A program made the position numbers and the translations under genes. The notes under the pieces were generated by a model. It was not told the origin of the DNA, ran no database searches, and saw only the letters and a program-made list of their open reading frames with translations. From Dactylosporangium vinaceum (GTDB lineage: Bacteria; Actinomycetota; Actinomycetes; Mycobacteriales; Micromonosporaceae): a stretch of 64,000 bases of DNA. Below are positions 56,184 to 64,000 of this stretch, piece by piece (positions within the stretch are counted from its first letter, which is position 1; the number at the start of each line of letters is the position of its first letter). Where the stretch lies: the NCBI RefSeq assembly GCF_019904175.1, contig NZ_CP061913.1, positions 1,364,001 to 1,428,000 on the forward strand, read 5' to 3'.

Positions 56184-57355
56184 GACCGCACCGCCCGCTG
56201 CTGCCGGCGGCCGCGCAGGTAGGCGGCCGGGCCGCGGAGCATGCCCCGGCGGTTGCCGGCCAGGATGTGCATCGGGAAGTCGGGGCCGATGCTCGCCAGC
56301 CGGTCGCCCTGCGGGTTGCGCAGGTCGCGCAGCGCGGTCGGGGCCAGGGCGAGCAGCCGGGGGATCAGGGAGGGCCGCTGCAGCACCAGGCTCGTGTACG
56401 CGGCGGTGAGCCCGACGCCGTAGCCGTAGAGCTGGCGCTCCAGGCCGGCCAGGTCGCGGCGGTGCACGTGGCGGGTCAGCGCGGCCGGGCGGTAGGCGAT
56501 GGTGCCGCCGCGGAGCAGGACCTTCGTGAACGCCACGGTGTCCTCGCCGCCCATGGCCGGGGTGCCGGCGCCGAGCGCGGGGTCGAAGCCGCCGATCGCC
56601 CGGGCCGCCGCCGCCTTCCAGGCCATGTTCGCGCCGGCACCGAAGGGCGGGAGGGGGTACAGCGGGCTCTGCACCTTGCGGGTGGCGGGGGAGAAGACGG
56701 CGGCGGTGAAGCCACGGCCCTTGCTGTGCCCGCCGAACTCCTCGAACCACACCTGCGCGTCGGTGGCCAGCTCGGCCGGGACGACCACGCCGGTGACCAC
56801 GTCGGCCTCGGGGTGCTCGGCGAAGCCGCGGGCGATCTCGGCGAGCCAGTGCTCGTCGGCCACCTCGTCGTCGTCGAGCCAGGCCAGGATCTCGTCCCCG
56901 GTCTCGCGCAGCGCACGGTTGCGCGCGTTGGAAAGGCCGGGGCGAGGTTCGCGGGTGTACCGGACCCCGCGCCCGCGGGCCACCTTCTCCGTCGCGTCCG
57001 TGGCCGGGGCGTTGTCGACGACGAGTACCGCAAAGTTGGGGTAGCGCTGGGCGAGCACGCTGTCCAGCGCGGTCGCGAGGGCCTCGGGCTGGTCGCGGGT
57101 GCAGATGACGACGGTGATCGGCGGTGCGCTGCCGAGCACGGCGTCCCGTCCGCGCAGGAAGCCGCCGTCGAGCTTGGCGGCGATCGTGGGCCCGAACTTC
57201 GCGTGGACCGCGGCCTCGACGTCGGTGCCGGGCTCGGCGATCAGGGCGCCGATCGGTTCGGTGTGGACCCGGACCAGGAGCCATGACTTTTCGGATATGT
57301 CGGGCTTCATGGCGGCCGGGAGGTTGTAGTCCGCGACCGTCATCGGCTGGGTCAT
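56180..57355 (-). CDS. GT2 family glycosyltransferase with N-terminal extension
   Basis: A 391-residue protein. After an N-terminal region of about 80 residues (SWLLVRVHTEPIGALIAEP) comes the GT2 domain: TVVICTRDQPEALATALDS, VVDNAP, and metal-binding LAWLDDDEV. GGEDTVAF near residue 300 is the acceptor-side motif. Both ends overlap neighbouring genes by four bases. The N-terminal region may be a regulatory or partner-binding domain. Sugar specificity unknown. Confidence 0.85.
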   Translation of the reverse strand: MTQPMTVADYNLPAAMKPDISEKSWLLVRVHTEPIGALIAEPGTDVEAAVHAKFGPTIAAKLDGGFLRGRDAVLGSAPPITVVICTRDQPEALATALDSVLAQRYPNFAVLVVDNAPATDATEKVARGRGVRYTREPRPGLSNARNRALRETGDEILAWLDDDEVADEHWLAEIARGFAEHPEADVVTGVVVPAELATDAQVWFEEFGGHSKGRGFTAAVFSPATRKVQSPLYPLPPFGAGANMAWKAAAARAIGGFDPALGAGTPAMGGEDTVAFTKVLLRGGTIAYRPAALTRHVHRRDLAGLERQLYGYGVGLTAAYTSLVLQRPSLIPRLLALAPTALRDLRNPQGDRLASIGPDFPMHILAGNRRGMLRGPAAYLRGRRQQRAVRS

Positions 57356-58302
57356 GCGACCGCGGGCTCCATCGCCTTGGGCCGGCGGGCGCCGAACGCC
57401 CACTCGTAGCCGGCGCCGACACCGGCCGCGCCCGCGCCCGCGACGAGCGCGAACGACCGGCTCACGCGGCCGCTCAGCAGTGCCCGGACGGCGGCTCGGG
57501 GCAGCTCCCGGGCGTAGCTCTGCTCCGCGCCGAGGCTCTCCTGGCCCGGATTGAGCCTTGCCATCTCGATCTTGCCCCGGCCCTCGTTGGCCGAGCGGGT
57601 CACGAAGAACCGGAACGTCGAGCGGCCGGCCGGGACGAAGTGGTCGATGACCGCGGCCGGGTTGTACATCCAGCGGCCGCCGCCGTACCCGTTCCCCGGG
57701 CGGCCCATGCGCAGGCAGAGCTCGGTGTCCTCGGGGCGGGCCCGCTCGCCGACCTTGCCGAAGCCGACCCGGAACCCGCCGACGGCCAGGAACGCCTCGC
57801 GGCGCACGGCCATGCTCTCCGACCACACGTTGCGCACGGGCGCCAGCTCGGTCGGCATGCCGGTGTAGGAGGCGCCGACCACCCACAGGAACTCGTCCGG
57901 GAACCAGCCGGGGCGGCCGCGCTCCCAGGCCGGGGCGATCGCGCCGCCGGTGCCGACGACCGACGGGTCGGCGAACGGCGCCAGGAGCCCGGCCAGCCAG
58001 CCCGGCCGGGCGGTGGCGTCGTCGTCGAGCAGCGCGATGAACGGGCTCGTGGTGTGCTCGACGCCGGTGTTGCGCGCGCCCGAGGCGCCGCGCTCGGACG
58101 CGTTGGCCACGACCGTCGTGCCGGGCAGCTCGCGAGTGGCCCGCTCCAGCAGCGCCGGGTTGTGGTCGACGACCACGACGACCCGCTCCGGCCGCGGCTC
58201 CTGCGCCCATGCCGAGGCGACGGCGGCCTTCAGCTGCTCCCACCGCTTTTCCGAATAACAGGGAACAACGACACTGGCCCGCATGTCCGTCATGTCGGTC
58301 AC
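57352..58302 (-). CDS. GT2 family glycosyltransferase
   Basis: A 316-residue enzyme: SVVVPCYSEKRWEQL at the N-terminus, ARNTGVEHTTSPFIALLDDDA (metal site DDD) and RPEDTELCLRMG. GTG 58302 gives a 4-base overlap with the preceding gene; ATG 58293 is possible. The C-terminal segment (FALVAGAGAAGVGAGYEWAFG) is hydrophobic and may associate with the membrane. It is probably part of the same glycan assembly. Confidence 0.85.
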   Translation of the reverse strand: MTDMTDMRASVVVPCYSEKRWEQLKAAVASAWAQEPRPERVVVVVDHNPALLERATRELPGTTVVANASERGASGARNTGVEHTTSPFIALLDDDATARPGWLAGLLAPFADPSVVGTGGAIAPAWERGRPGWFPDEFLWVVGASYTGMPTELAPVRNVWSESMAVRREAFLAVGGFRVGFGKVGERARPEDTELCLRMGRPGNGYGGGRWMYNPAAVIDHFVPAGRSTFRFFVTRSANEGRGKIEMARLNPGQESLGAEQSYARELPRAAVRALLSGRVSRSFALVAGAGAAGVGAGYEWAFGARRPKAMEPAVA

Positions 58303-59204
58303 GTCGCCGTGTTTCCGGCGTACGTCTCGTCGGTGCGCTGGCGCGGAACGACGCCGGCGCCCGGGACCTCGTGGCGGGCGACGAACCCGGTCGCCGCGGG
58401 GCGCGGGCGCGGCACCGTCGGCAGCTCCTGCGTGGCCGCCATCATCGCCCGGCGAGCCGCCGCCTGCGTGAGCTTCTTGCGCCGGTACTCGTACAGGATC
58501 GTCCGCAGCACGCGCAGACCGTCGCGGGGCGCGTTGAGGTTGCTGACACCGTGGATTCGCTCGCCCTCGACGCTGCCGACCTCGGCGATCTTCAGGCCGC
58601 CGACGACGGCCCGCACGTTGAGCATTGTCTCGATCTCGAAGCCGTCGCCCCAGAGCTTGCTGCCGTCCGCCGGGGCGGGCAGCGCGGGGTCGGGCAGGTC
58701 GAAGCCGGGCAGCACGCGGGTCCAGAACGCGTTGTAGCCGTAGCAGAGGTCGGAGTACTGCGTGTGGAACAGCACGTTGACGAAGAGGTTCAGCCCGGCG
58801 TTGCCGAGCCGGCGGAACCGGGTGATGTCGTGGCTGTCGCCGCCGTTGCGAAACCGGGTGCCCTTGGCCAGGTCGGCCCCGCCGAGCAGGGCGTCGATGA
58901 AGCTGGGGATCTCGGCCGGGTCGGTGGAGCCGTCCGCGTCGATCATCACCACGATCTCGCCCGTGCAGTGGGCGAAGCCGCACGCCAGCGCGTTGCCCTT
59001 GCCCCGGCGGGTCTGCTGCACGACGACGATGTCCGGGCGCAGTTCGCGGGCGACCGCGACGGTCCGGTCGCGGGAGCCTCCGTCGACGAGGACCACCTCG
59101 TGCAGCCCGGCGGGCAGCCGCTCGAACACGTATGGCAGGTTGCGTTCCTCGTTCAGCGCCGGAACGACCACGCTGATCAATGGCCAATCGGTCGCGGCAG
59201 CCAT
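58299..59204 (-). CDS. GT2 DPM1/GtrB-like glycosyltransferase
   Basis: A 301-residue enzyme: SVVVPALNEERNLPYVFERLP, VDGGSRD, and the metal-binding VMIDADGS. It also has GDGFEIET, typical of polyprenyl-phosphate sugar synthases and UDP-glucose-type GT2 enzymes. No TM helix at the C-terminus, unlike GtrB. It is the first gene of the minus-strand operon (59204 to 51056) and may make the lipid-phosphate-sugar donor used by the GT-C proteins (inference). Confidence 0.87.
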   Translation of the reverse strand: MAAATDWPLISVVVPALNEERNLPYVFERLPAGLHEVVLVDGGSRDRTVAVARELRPDIVVVQQTRRGKGNALACGFAHCTGEIVVMIDADGSTDPAEIPSFIDALLGGADLAKGTRFRNGGDSHDITRFRRLGNAGLNLFVNVLFHTQYSDLCYGYNAFWTRVLPGFDLPDPALPAPADGSKLWGDGFEIETMLNVRAVVGGLKIAEVGSVEGERIHGVSNLNAPRDGLRVLRTILYEYRRKKLTQAAARRAMMAATQELPTVPRPRPAATGFVARHEVPGAGVVPRQRTDETYAGNTAT

Positions 59205-59372
59205 CGCCGAGTGATCCCCCCGTCTCTGCGGTTCCGCCTTGGTTCCCTGCGGTTTGCCTCTGAGTCAGGGGAGCACGCTAGCAGGCTCGGCCCAGCCCTG
59301 TGCACCCACGGAGTCGCGAATGTGAAGAGCGGCGCGCGTTCGCCGATCCTCAGGGGCCGGGCCGCTCCGGGC

Positions 59373-59669
59373 TCAGCGCTGGAACTTTGCGAGGTTGGCC
59401 TGCTCGCGGGCCTGCATGATCTCCGCGGCCTTGAGCACGGCGCCCTTGATGCCGTTGAGCAGCTGGTGCAGGTCGTTGGCGGCGGTTGTCCACTCGTTCT
59501 TGCGCTGGTGGAACGCCTCCTGCGCGTCGCTCTGCCAGCTCGCGAGCAGCGGCTGCACCTGATCGTTGACGGTGTCGAGCTCCGACTGCATCGACGACAG
59601 TGCGGCGCTGATGTCGGCCGCGGCCTGGTTCAGCGCGGCGAATTCGACGACGATTTCGTCACCGGCCAT
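59373..59669 (-). CDS. WXG100-family type VII secretion protein
   Basis: A 98-residue helical hairpin protein. The central turn reads SWQSDAQEAF, so the usual W-x-G is W-x-S. It begins MAGDEIVVEFAALNQAAADI, like EsxA/CFP-10 partners. It ends in a helix without a clear YxxxD/E signal. It is likely secreted by the EccB/EccD system as a heterodimer with the product of 59689-60030. A Shine-Dalgarno GGGGAGG lies just before the ATG. Confidence 0.88.
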   Translation of the reverse strand: MAGDEIVVEFAALNQAAADISAALSSMQSELDTVNDQVQPLLASWQSDAQEAFHQRKNEWTTAANDLHQLLNGIKGAVLKAAEIMQAREQANLAKFQR

Positions 59670-59688
59670 GGTCTTCCTCCCCGTCGTC

Positions 59689-60030
59689 TCAGTTGATCAT
59701 CAGGGCGCGGGTGATCTCACCGGCGCTCGCTCCGGCCTGCTGCATCTCCTGGCGCATCTCGTCGTCGCTCAGGGTGTAGTCCCGCCCGGCCGTCGACACC
59801 GCCTGCGCGATGCTGCGCAGCGCGACGTTGAGGTTGGCGACGTCCGTGTCGAAGCGCTCCTTGATCTGCGTGAACGAGGAGCCGCCCGCGCCGACCCAGG
59901 ACGACTGCAGCGGCGTGAGCTCGCTCATCAGCTTGTTGAACATGCCGGTGAGCCGGTCGGCGGCCCCGTCGATGTCCGTAGCGGTCTTGGCCATGACCGC
60001 GGCATTGGTGGTTACGCCCTTGCCAGCCAT
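59689..60030 (-). CDS. WXG100-family protein (partner)
   Basis: A 113-residue WXG100-like protein: SSWVGAGGSSF holds the WxG turn, and the C-terminal tail TLSDDEMRQEM contains an acidic segment. ATG 60030 is preceded by GAGGTGG; a longer frame to 60090 is not supported. It lies 19 bases before the second WXG100 gene, which suggests co-expression and heterodimer formation. It follows eccB by about 125 bases. Confidence 0.88.
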   Translation of the reverse strand: MAGKGVTTNAAVMAKTATDIDGAADRLTGMFNKLMSELTPLQSSWVGAGGSSFTQIKERFDTDVANLNVALRSIAQAVSTAGRDYTLSDDEMRQEMQQAGASAGEITRALMIN

Positions 60031-60154
60031 CGTCAGACCCACCTCCATTCGGATGCCACGCCCTCGCGGGGCGGCGTTCGTACATACCACCGTATCGAAG
60101 TTTGCTCACTTCCAGCAGTGGCTGCCGGTGCCGGTATCGGCGAGGACGCCCAGA

Positions 60155-61561
60155 TCAGCCGGTCACCGGACGCTGGGCCGCCCTCGGGTCGAGCCCGGGG
60201 CCCGCGGGGATCCGGGCGACGACGAACGAGGGCAGCTCGATCGGCTTGAGCGCACCGTAGCCGAACCATGCGAGCTGCGCGGGGCTCATGAGCGCGTAGC
60301 GGCGCCCCTGGTCGGTGACGAAGAACACCTGGCCGGACTCGGTGTCGGCGGACTGGGCGGCCCGCACGATCGCGCCGCTGCCGGACGGCACCACGACCCG
60401 GGTCGCGACCTGCTCGGTGCCACCGCCGCCGCTCGTGGCGATGCCGGCGTTGTCCGGCTGCGGGTCGGCGTTGATCAGGAACCCGGGGGCGGCCTGCCCG
60501 TCGGCGAACGTCGTGCACAGCGTGCCGGCGGTGTCCGCATCCGCCATCGACGGCACCTGGGCCGGCGGGTCGAGGTCGGACTTGGCCCGGCCGGCCTTGG
60601 GGGTGTTGGCGACCTCGGCCGCCTGGATCGGCCTGGCCTGCGGGGTCGAGCCCGGGTAGGCCGCGGCGGTCCCGGGGTCGGCCAGGATCAGCGCCTGCTC
60701 GATCGGGGTCACCGGCACGACGTCCCTGTCCCGCACCAGATAGCCGGTCGTCGACCCGCCGACGCTCACCGTGAGCACCTGGCCGATGAGGTAGTTCTTC
60801 AACGCGGTGGACGTCTTGCCCCGGTTGTCCACCTGTGGCTGCGTGATCGGCAGCCCCTGCGGCACGGTGTCGAGCCACGCCTCGTCGACGAGCAGCCGCG
60901 GCTGCGCGTCGATGCCCATGGCCGCGAAGGTCTGGCGGGCGTCGACGCGATACCGGTGCGCGTTCCAGACCAGGTACGACTTCTGGCTCAGCGCCTCGCG
61001 CACCACGATCGCCGAGTCGCCGAGATCGCGCCCGCCGTCCGGCTTCGTGCCCACCATGATCTGACTGGACACCGTCGCCCCGCCGCTCGAGTCACGGCCG
61101 GGCACCGCGCACATCGACCACGCGGCGCGGCTCATCCGGCCCGCCGGCGGCAGCGCGTCCGGCGCACCGGTGATGCCGATCAGCGGCCCGCGCCGGGCGC
61201 CGGTCAGCGACTCCCGCGACACCGACACCGTGGTGGCCGGCTGCCCGATCACCAGGACCGCCGAGGAGTAGTTCGCGACCGGATAGAGCACACCGTCGCG
61301 GTACACGTACCGCGTGCCGGTCTCCTTCTCGATGACTATCGCGCCGCCGTCCTGCCAGCTCGTGTTCCCGCCGTGCTTGACCAGCCCGATCACGCCGAAC
61401 ACGGTAAGCGCCAGCACGGCCGCCATGACGCTGGCGAACCCGGCCCCGGCAAGGCGGCGGGTCGGCGACATCGACGGGTCGGCCTCACCGGACACGAACG
61501 CATTGACCACACGCTGCGTCAGGTACTGGTACGACTGGATCTGCTCCCGGCGCGACGGCAT
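60155..61561 (-). CDS. eccB: Type VII secretion protein EccB
   Basis: A 468-residue membrane protein. The N-terminus MPSRREQIQSYQYLTQRVVNAF is characteristic of EccB; one TM helix follows (about residues 42-64), then a large extracytoplasmic domain (SESGQ-type repeats, SGGATVSS, LDTVPQGLPI). EccB is a structural subunit of the ESX membrane complex. ATG 61561 has GGGGAGGGGA upstream; the frame extends to 61669 without support. Context: WXG100 genes downstream and eccD upstream. Confidence 0.93.
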   Translation of the reverse strand: MPSRREQIQSYQYLTQRVVNAFVSGEADPSMSPTRRLAGAGFASVMAAVLALTVFGVIGLVKHGGNTSWQDGGAIVIEKETGTRYVYRDGVLYPVANYSSAVLVIGQPATTVSVSRESLTGARRGPLIGITGAPDALPPAGRMSRAAWSMCAVPGRDSSGGATVSSQIMVGTKPDGGRDLGDSAIVVREALSQKSYLVWNAHRYRVDARQTFAAMGIDAQPRLLVDEAWLDTVPQGLPITQPQVDNRGKTSTALKNYLIGQVLTVSVGGSTTGYLVRDRDVVPVTPIEQALILADPGTAAAYPGSTPQARPIQAAEVANTPKAGRAKSDLDPPAQVPSMADADTAGTLCTTFADGQAAPGFLINADPQPDNAGIATSGGGGTEQVATRVVVPSGSGAIVRAAQSADTESGQVFFVTDQGRRYALMSPAQLAWFGYGALKPIELPSFVVARIPAGPGLDPRAAQRPVTG

Positions 61562-61649
61562 GTCCGGTGGGTCCCCTCCCCGCGGCCCTGGCGTTCGTAC
61601 TGCATCCGGCTGCATACGATAGGCCAGCGAACACGGAGGTGCGGCATTG

Positions 61650-62381
61650 GTGACGCCTGATGAAGCCACACAGATCGCCCGGCCCTGGGCCCTGACCAGC
61701 CTTCCCGTGAGCGAGGGAGAGGTCGGGCTCTATGAGTTCGCGCACGGCTACGTAGCGTGGGCCCGCGTCCCGGCCGGCGACCCCGACCAGCCCCCGGAGA
61801 TCATCGGCGCGCCGCTGGCCGTGATCGACAAGGAGTCCGGCGAGCTGTCGACGTGGCCGTCACTGTCACCGCAGGGCGTGGCCGAGCTGTACGAGCTGGA
61901 GCTGGCCGCCCGGCAGCGCTTCCCCGAGGACGTCCGCACGGTCCTGACCGCGGCCGGCTGGCGCTCGGACCGCAACGTGGGCGCCTGGATCGAAACCTGG
62001 AGCGCGACAGTGCCGCTCCCCCTCTTCCCGGCCGCCCGCCGCATGCTCGAGGAGTTCGGCGGCCTGAAGTTCCGCCAGCGCAAGCCCCCGGGCCGGGCGA
62101 CGGGCAACTTCGACGTGCAGTTCTGGCCGGCCGAGGCCCGCGTCGTCGCCGACCTGTTCGCCGAGCACGCCGCCGACCTGGGCCTGCCGGTGTACCCGGT
62201 GGCGATCTACGAGGACGGCCCGAGCGACATCGCCATAGCCGCCGACGGCCGCGTCTTCCTCCTGCACGAGGCCGGCGAGTTCCTGATCGGCCCGACCCCC
62301 GACGAGGCCATCGTGACCCTGGTCCGCGGCGAGCCCTTCCCCGAGGTCGACGCCCACGGCGACCCCATCACCCCCACCTGA
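61650..62381 (+). CDS. SUKH-3 / YrhB-type immunity-like protein
   Basis: A 243-residue cytosolic protein. The N-terminal part (EATQIARPWAL to IIGAPLAVIDKESGELSTWP) resembles the YrhB/Imm35 domain, and the C-terminal part (VLTAAGWRSDRNVGAW to LEEFGGLKF, then GEFLIG) is SUKH-3. Such domains occur in immunity proteins against polymorphic toxins. GTG 61650 was chosen; TTG 61647 is possible, with GGAGG upstream. It lies opposite in strand between eccB and eccD, so it may protect against a toxin exported by this system (inference). No toxin gene is in the window. Confidence 0.8.
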   Translation: MTPDEATQIARPWALTSLPVSEGEVGLYEFAHGYVAWARVPAGDPDQPPEIIGAPLAVIDKESGELSTWPSLSPQGVAELYELELAARQRFPEDVRTVLTAAGWRSDRNVGAWIETWSATVPLPLFPAARRMLEEFGGLKFRQRKPPGRATGNFDVQFWPAEARVVADLFAEHAADLGLPVYPVAIYEDGPSDIAIAADGRVFLLHEAGEFLIGPTPDEAIVTLVRGEPFPEVDAHGDPITPT

Positions 62382-62751
62382 CCCGCTCCGCGCCCGTCGG
62401 CCGCGCTCGATGCTCGTTCCCGCGCCCCGCAATCGTTCTCCGCGCTTCGCACCGTTACTCCGCACCGTGACCGCTCCGTTCGCGTCTCTTGCTTCGAGGT
62501 CATTCCGCGCCCTGCGCTCCTATTCGCACCCGCGCTCGCTCCCTGTCCCGCGCTTCTTGGCGCGCCCCCTTACGCAGGAACGAACCGATGCCGAGGAAGT
62601 GGTATGGGATCGCGTACCCCTTGCCGCGCTGGTTCCTTGTGAGCACACCCGACCGGGCGTGCATGAACGTCCGGGATCTGCCAGGTCCTCGCCCCGTGCC
62701 ACTTTTCGCGCGCTGCGCGTGTTTTCCCGTTCCCCAGCCGATCCGGCTTAA
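62382..62751. other. Intergenic region without a recognised gene, pyrimidine-skewed
   Basis: No convincing coding sequence. The + strand at about 62385-62580 is very rich in C and T with short repeats of the CGCGCTTCG/CTCCG kind, unlike the surrounding genes. Frames that cross it lack normal codon bias. It could be a degraded gene or a dispersed intergenic repeat. Confidence 0.4.
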
Positions 62752-62796
62752 CGGAAAAGTCGGGCGCTCCGCGCCCCGCTGCGCTCGACTTTTCCG
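62752..62796. terminator. Bidirectional hairpin 1
   Basis: CGGAAAAGTCG (62752-62762) and CGACTTTTCCG (62786-62796) form a perfect 11-bp stem, with a T-run in both orientations within the stem. It lies between the convergent SUKH-3 and eccD genes. Confidence 0.6.
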
Positions 62797-62823
62797 ACTT
62801 ATGCCCTGCCAGGCGAAAAATCG

Positions 62824-62856
62824 GATATGTCGGGTTAGCGAAGCGCCCGACATATC
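62824..62856. terminator. Bidirectional hairpin 2
   Basis: GATATGTCGGG (62824-62834) and CCCGACATATC (62846-62856) form a perfect 11-bp stem with an 11-base loop, 24 bases from the eccD stop. It probably ends eccD transcription on the minus strand. Confidence 0.6.
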
Positions 62857-62879
62857 TGCACCAAAGACGGCAGCCGAGA

Positions 62880-64000
62880 TCAGCCGGCCAGCCCGCGGAC
62901 CCAGGCGTACAGGCCCAGGACCTGGCAGACGATCGGGATCGTGGCCAGGACGAGCAGTACGTCGAGGATGTCGGCCAGGCGGCCCAGCTGGACCGAGGGC
63001 GGCCGCGCGGCGTAGCGCATCCCCGCCGCCACCGCCAGCCCGGCCGTCAGCAGCAGGCCGGCGCCCACGCCCACCTGCACCGGCAGGCCGGCCCCGGCCA
63101 GGCGGGCGGTCAGGAGCAGGAGGCCGGCGAGCCCGGTCAGCAGCAGCGGCAGGCGGTGCCGCACGGTGCTGAAGAGGCGGGCCCGCAGCAGGTTGGCCGC
63201 GGCCACCACGGCGATCAGGATGCCGGCCGCGACGCCCGGTTCGCGGCTGATCAACCAGAACGAGGCCACGTTCAGCACCGCGAACGCGAAGAGCAGGCCG
63301 GTGAAGATCTCGTCGGCCCGGGCGACCGTCGCGTAGGTGGTCGCGGCGGGCGGGATCGGGTCCTGCTGGAGGAGGTCGTCGGTGGTGCGGGGCAGCTGCG
63401 GCACCGGTACCTTGCCCATCCGCACCGAGGCCAGCGGCAGGGCGGGGGCCAGCAGGATCAGCAGGCCGACCACGCAGGCGGCGCACTCGGGGCCGCCGAG
63501 CGAGGTCAGGCCGAGCAGGCCGGCCGGCACGCCGACCGCGCCGATGACGATGCCGGCCACGAACAGGCGGAGGCCGGCGGCGACCGCGAGGTATCCGGCA
63601 AGCGCGGCCACCAGCAGCGCCCCGGCCCCTGTGAGCAGGTGCGGGGCGCCCAGGCGGGCCAGCGGCTCGGAGCCGCCCAGGACGAGCAGGCCGCCCGCGA
63701 AGGCGTAGACGAGGCCGGCCGCGCCGAGCGTCGAGCCGGCGGACGCGTCGGACATCGCCCGGGACATGACGAAGCCCGCCGTGAGCAGGCCCGCGGCGAC
63801 CACGAGCGCGACCGCACCGGGGACGGTCCAGGCCGGGCCGGCGACGAACAGCAGGGCGAGGACGCCGAAGAGCAGCAGCAGGCCGGTGGCCAGGCCGGTG
63901 ATCCGGGTCGCCGCGGGGGTCCACGCGGCGCCGTGGCGGCGGGCGCCCGCCGCGATCGCGTCGACGACGTCGTCGTACTCCAGCTCCGGCCACTCCTCGT
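62880..64000 (-). CDS. eccD: Type VII secretion protein EccD (C-terminal part)
   Basis: The frame is open to the window edge, so the N-terminus (ubiquitin-like domain) is missing. The visible part starts EEWPELEYDDVVDAIAAGAR, the linker before the membrane domain in EccD, and continues with about eleven hydrophobic segments ending in YAWVRGLAG. EccD forms the channel-like part of the ESX inner-membrane complex. An internal Met at 63803 is not the start. Upstream genes of the locus (eccC, mycP, eccE) would lie to the right. Confidence 0.88.
   Translation of the reverse strand, partial: EEWPELEYDDVVDAIAAGARRHGAAWTPAATRITGLATGLLLLFGVLALLFVAGPAWTVPGAVALVVAAGLLTAGFVMSRAMSDASAGSTLGAAGLVYAFAGGLLVLGGSEPLARLGAPHLLTGAGALLVAALAGYLAVAAGLRLFVAGIVIGAVGVPAGLLGLTSLGGPECAACVVGLLILLAPALPLASVRMGKVPVPQLPRTTDDLLQQDPIPPAATTYATVARADEIFTGLLFAFAVLNVASFWLISREPGVAAGILIAVVAAANLLRARLFSTVRHRLPLLLTGLAGLLLLTARLAGAGLPVQVGVGAGLLLTAGLAVAAGMRYAARPPSVQLGRLADILDVLLVLATIPIVCQVLGLYAWVRGLAG

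Noticed and set aside
62410..63172. Plus-strand frames in the region before eccD
   Set aside because: The sequences have no family resemblance, cross two hairpins and run into the antisense of eccD.

Overview
This is a high-GC actinobacterial chromosome segment. Dense ATGA/GTGA gene overlaps, type VII secretion genes, the SCO2521-SCO2525 families and the NRPS content suggest Micromonosporaceae or a close relative; the genus is inferred, not shown. No rRNA, tRNA, CRISPR array or transposase was seen.

Region 1 (1-16941, + strand) is the 3' part of a nonribosomal peptide operon. A synthetase that starts left of the window (A-PCP-C-A-PCP-C-PCP) is followed by a C-A-PCP-TE synthetase with an MFS exporter fused to its C-terminus. 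Next come an MbtH-like protein, a free carrier protein, a GT4 glycosyltransferase, an E1alpha/E1beta/E2 2-oxoacid dehydrogenase set and a zinc-free MDR oxidoreductase. Specificity codes read by eye give glycine for the first A domain and serine for the last. One module has no A domain, and the TE nucleophile is Cys rather than Ser. The E1/E2 genes and the free carrier protein may supply the missing acyl unit, and the Cys-TE may form a strained ring or lactone.

Region 2 (17264-28586) holds the uncharacterised, conserved actinobacterial SCO2524-2523-2522-2521 cassette. It is followed by a D-amino-acid-oxidase-like flavoenzyme, a 1454-residue DUF4062-NACHT-HEAT STAND ATPase and an SCO2525-type methyltransferase, and it ends at a clear intrinsic terminator. 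This is my best candidate for an undescribed system, possibly stress or phage defence.

Region 3 (28916-44785) is a phosphate-transport and cell-surface locus. It contains pstC, pstA, a membrane-anchored pstS, two more PBP-like secreted proteins, a WxL-like protein, a WxL-interacting-like membrane protein, a sortase-fold protein without catalytic His and Cys, and pstB. Three proteins share an unrecognised secreted domain, one of them on a long Ser-Ala-Pro stalk with an LPVTG tail. A small LAVTG-anchored protein also lies here. Paralogous YegP/DUF1508-like genes flank the locus.

Region 4 (44825-59204) starts with a small unknown gene, a duplicated YbjQ-domain protein and a TIGR02452/PARG-like macrodomain hydrolase. 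It continues with a surface-glycan block: GH79-like hydrolase, GT39-like transferase, GH26-like lipoprotein, and a seven-gene minus-strand operon of four GT2 enzymes, a flippase, a DUF1616 protein and a large GT-C-like membrane protein.

Region 5 (59373-64000, mostly - strand) is part of a type VII secretion locus: two WXG100 proteins, EccB and the C-terminal part of EccD, with a SUKH-3 immunity-like gene placed antisense between eccB and eccD.
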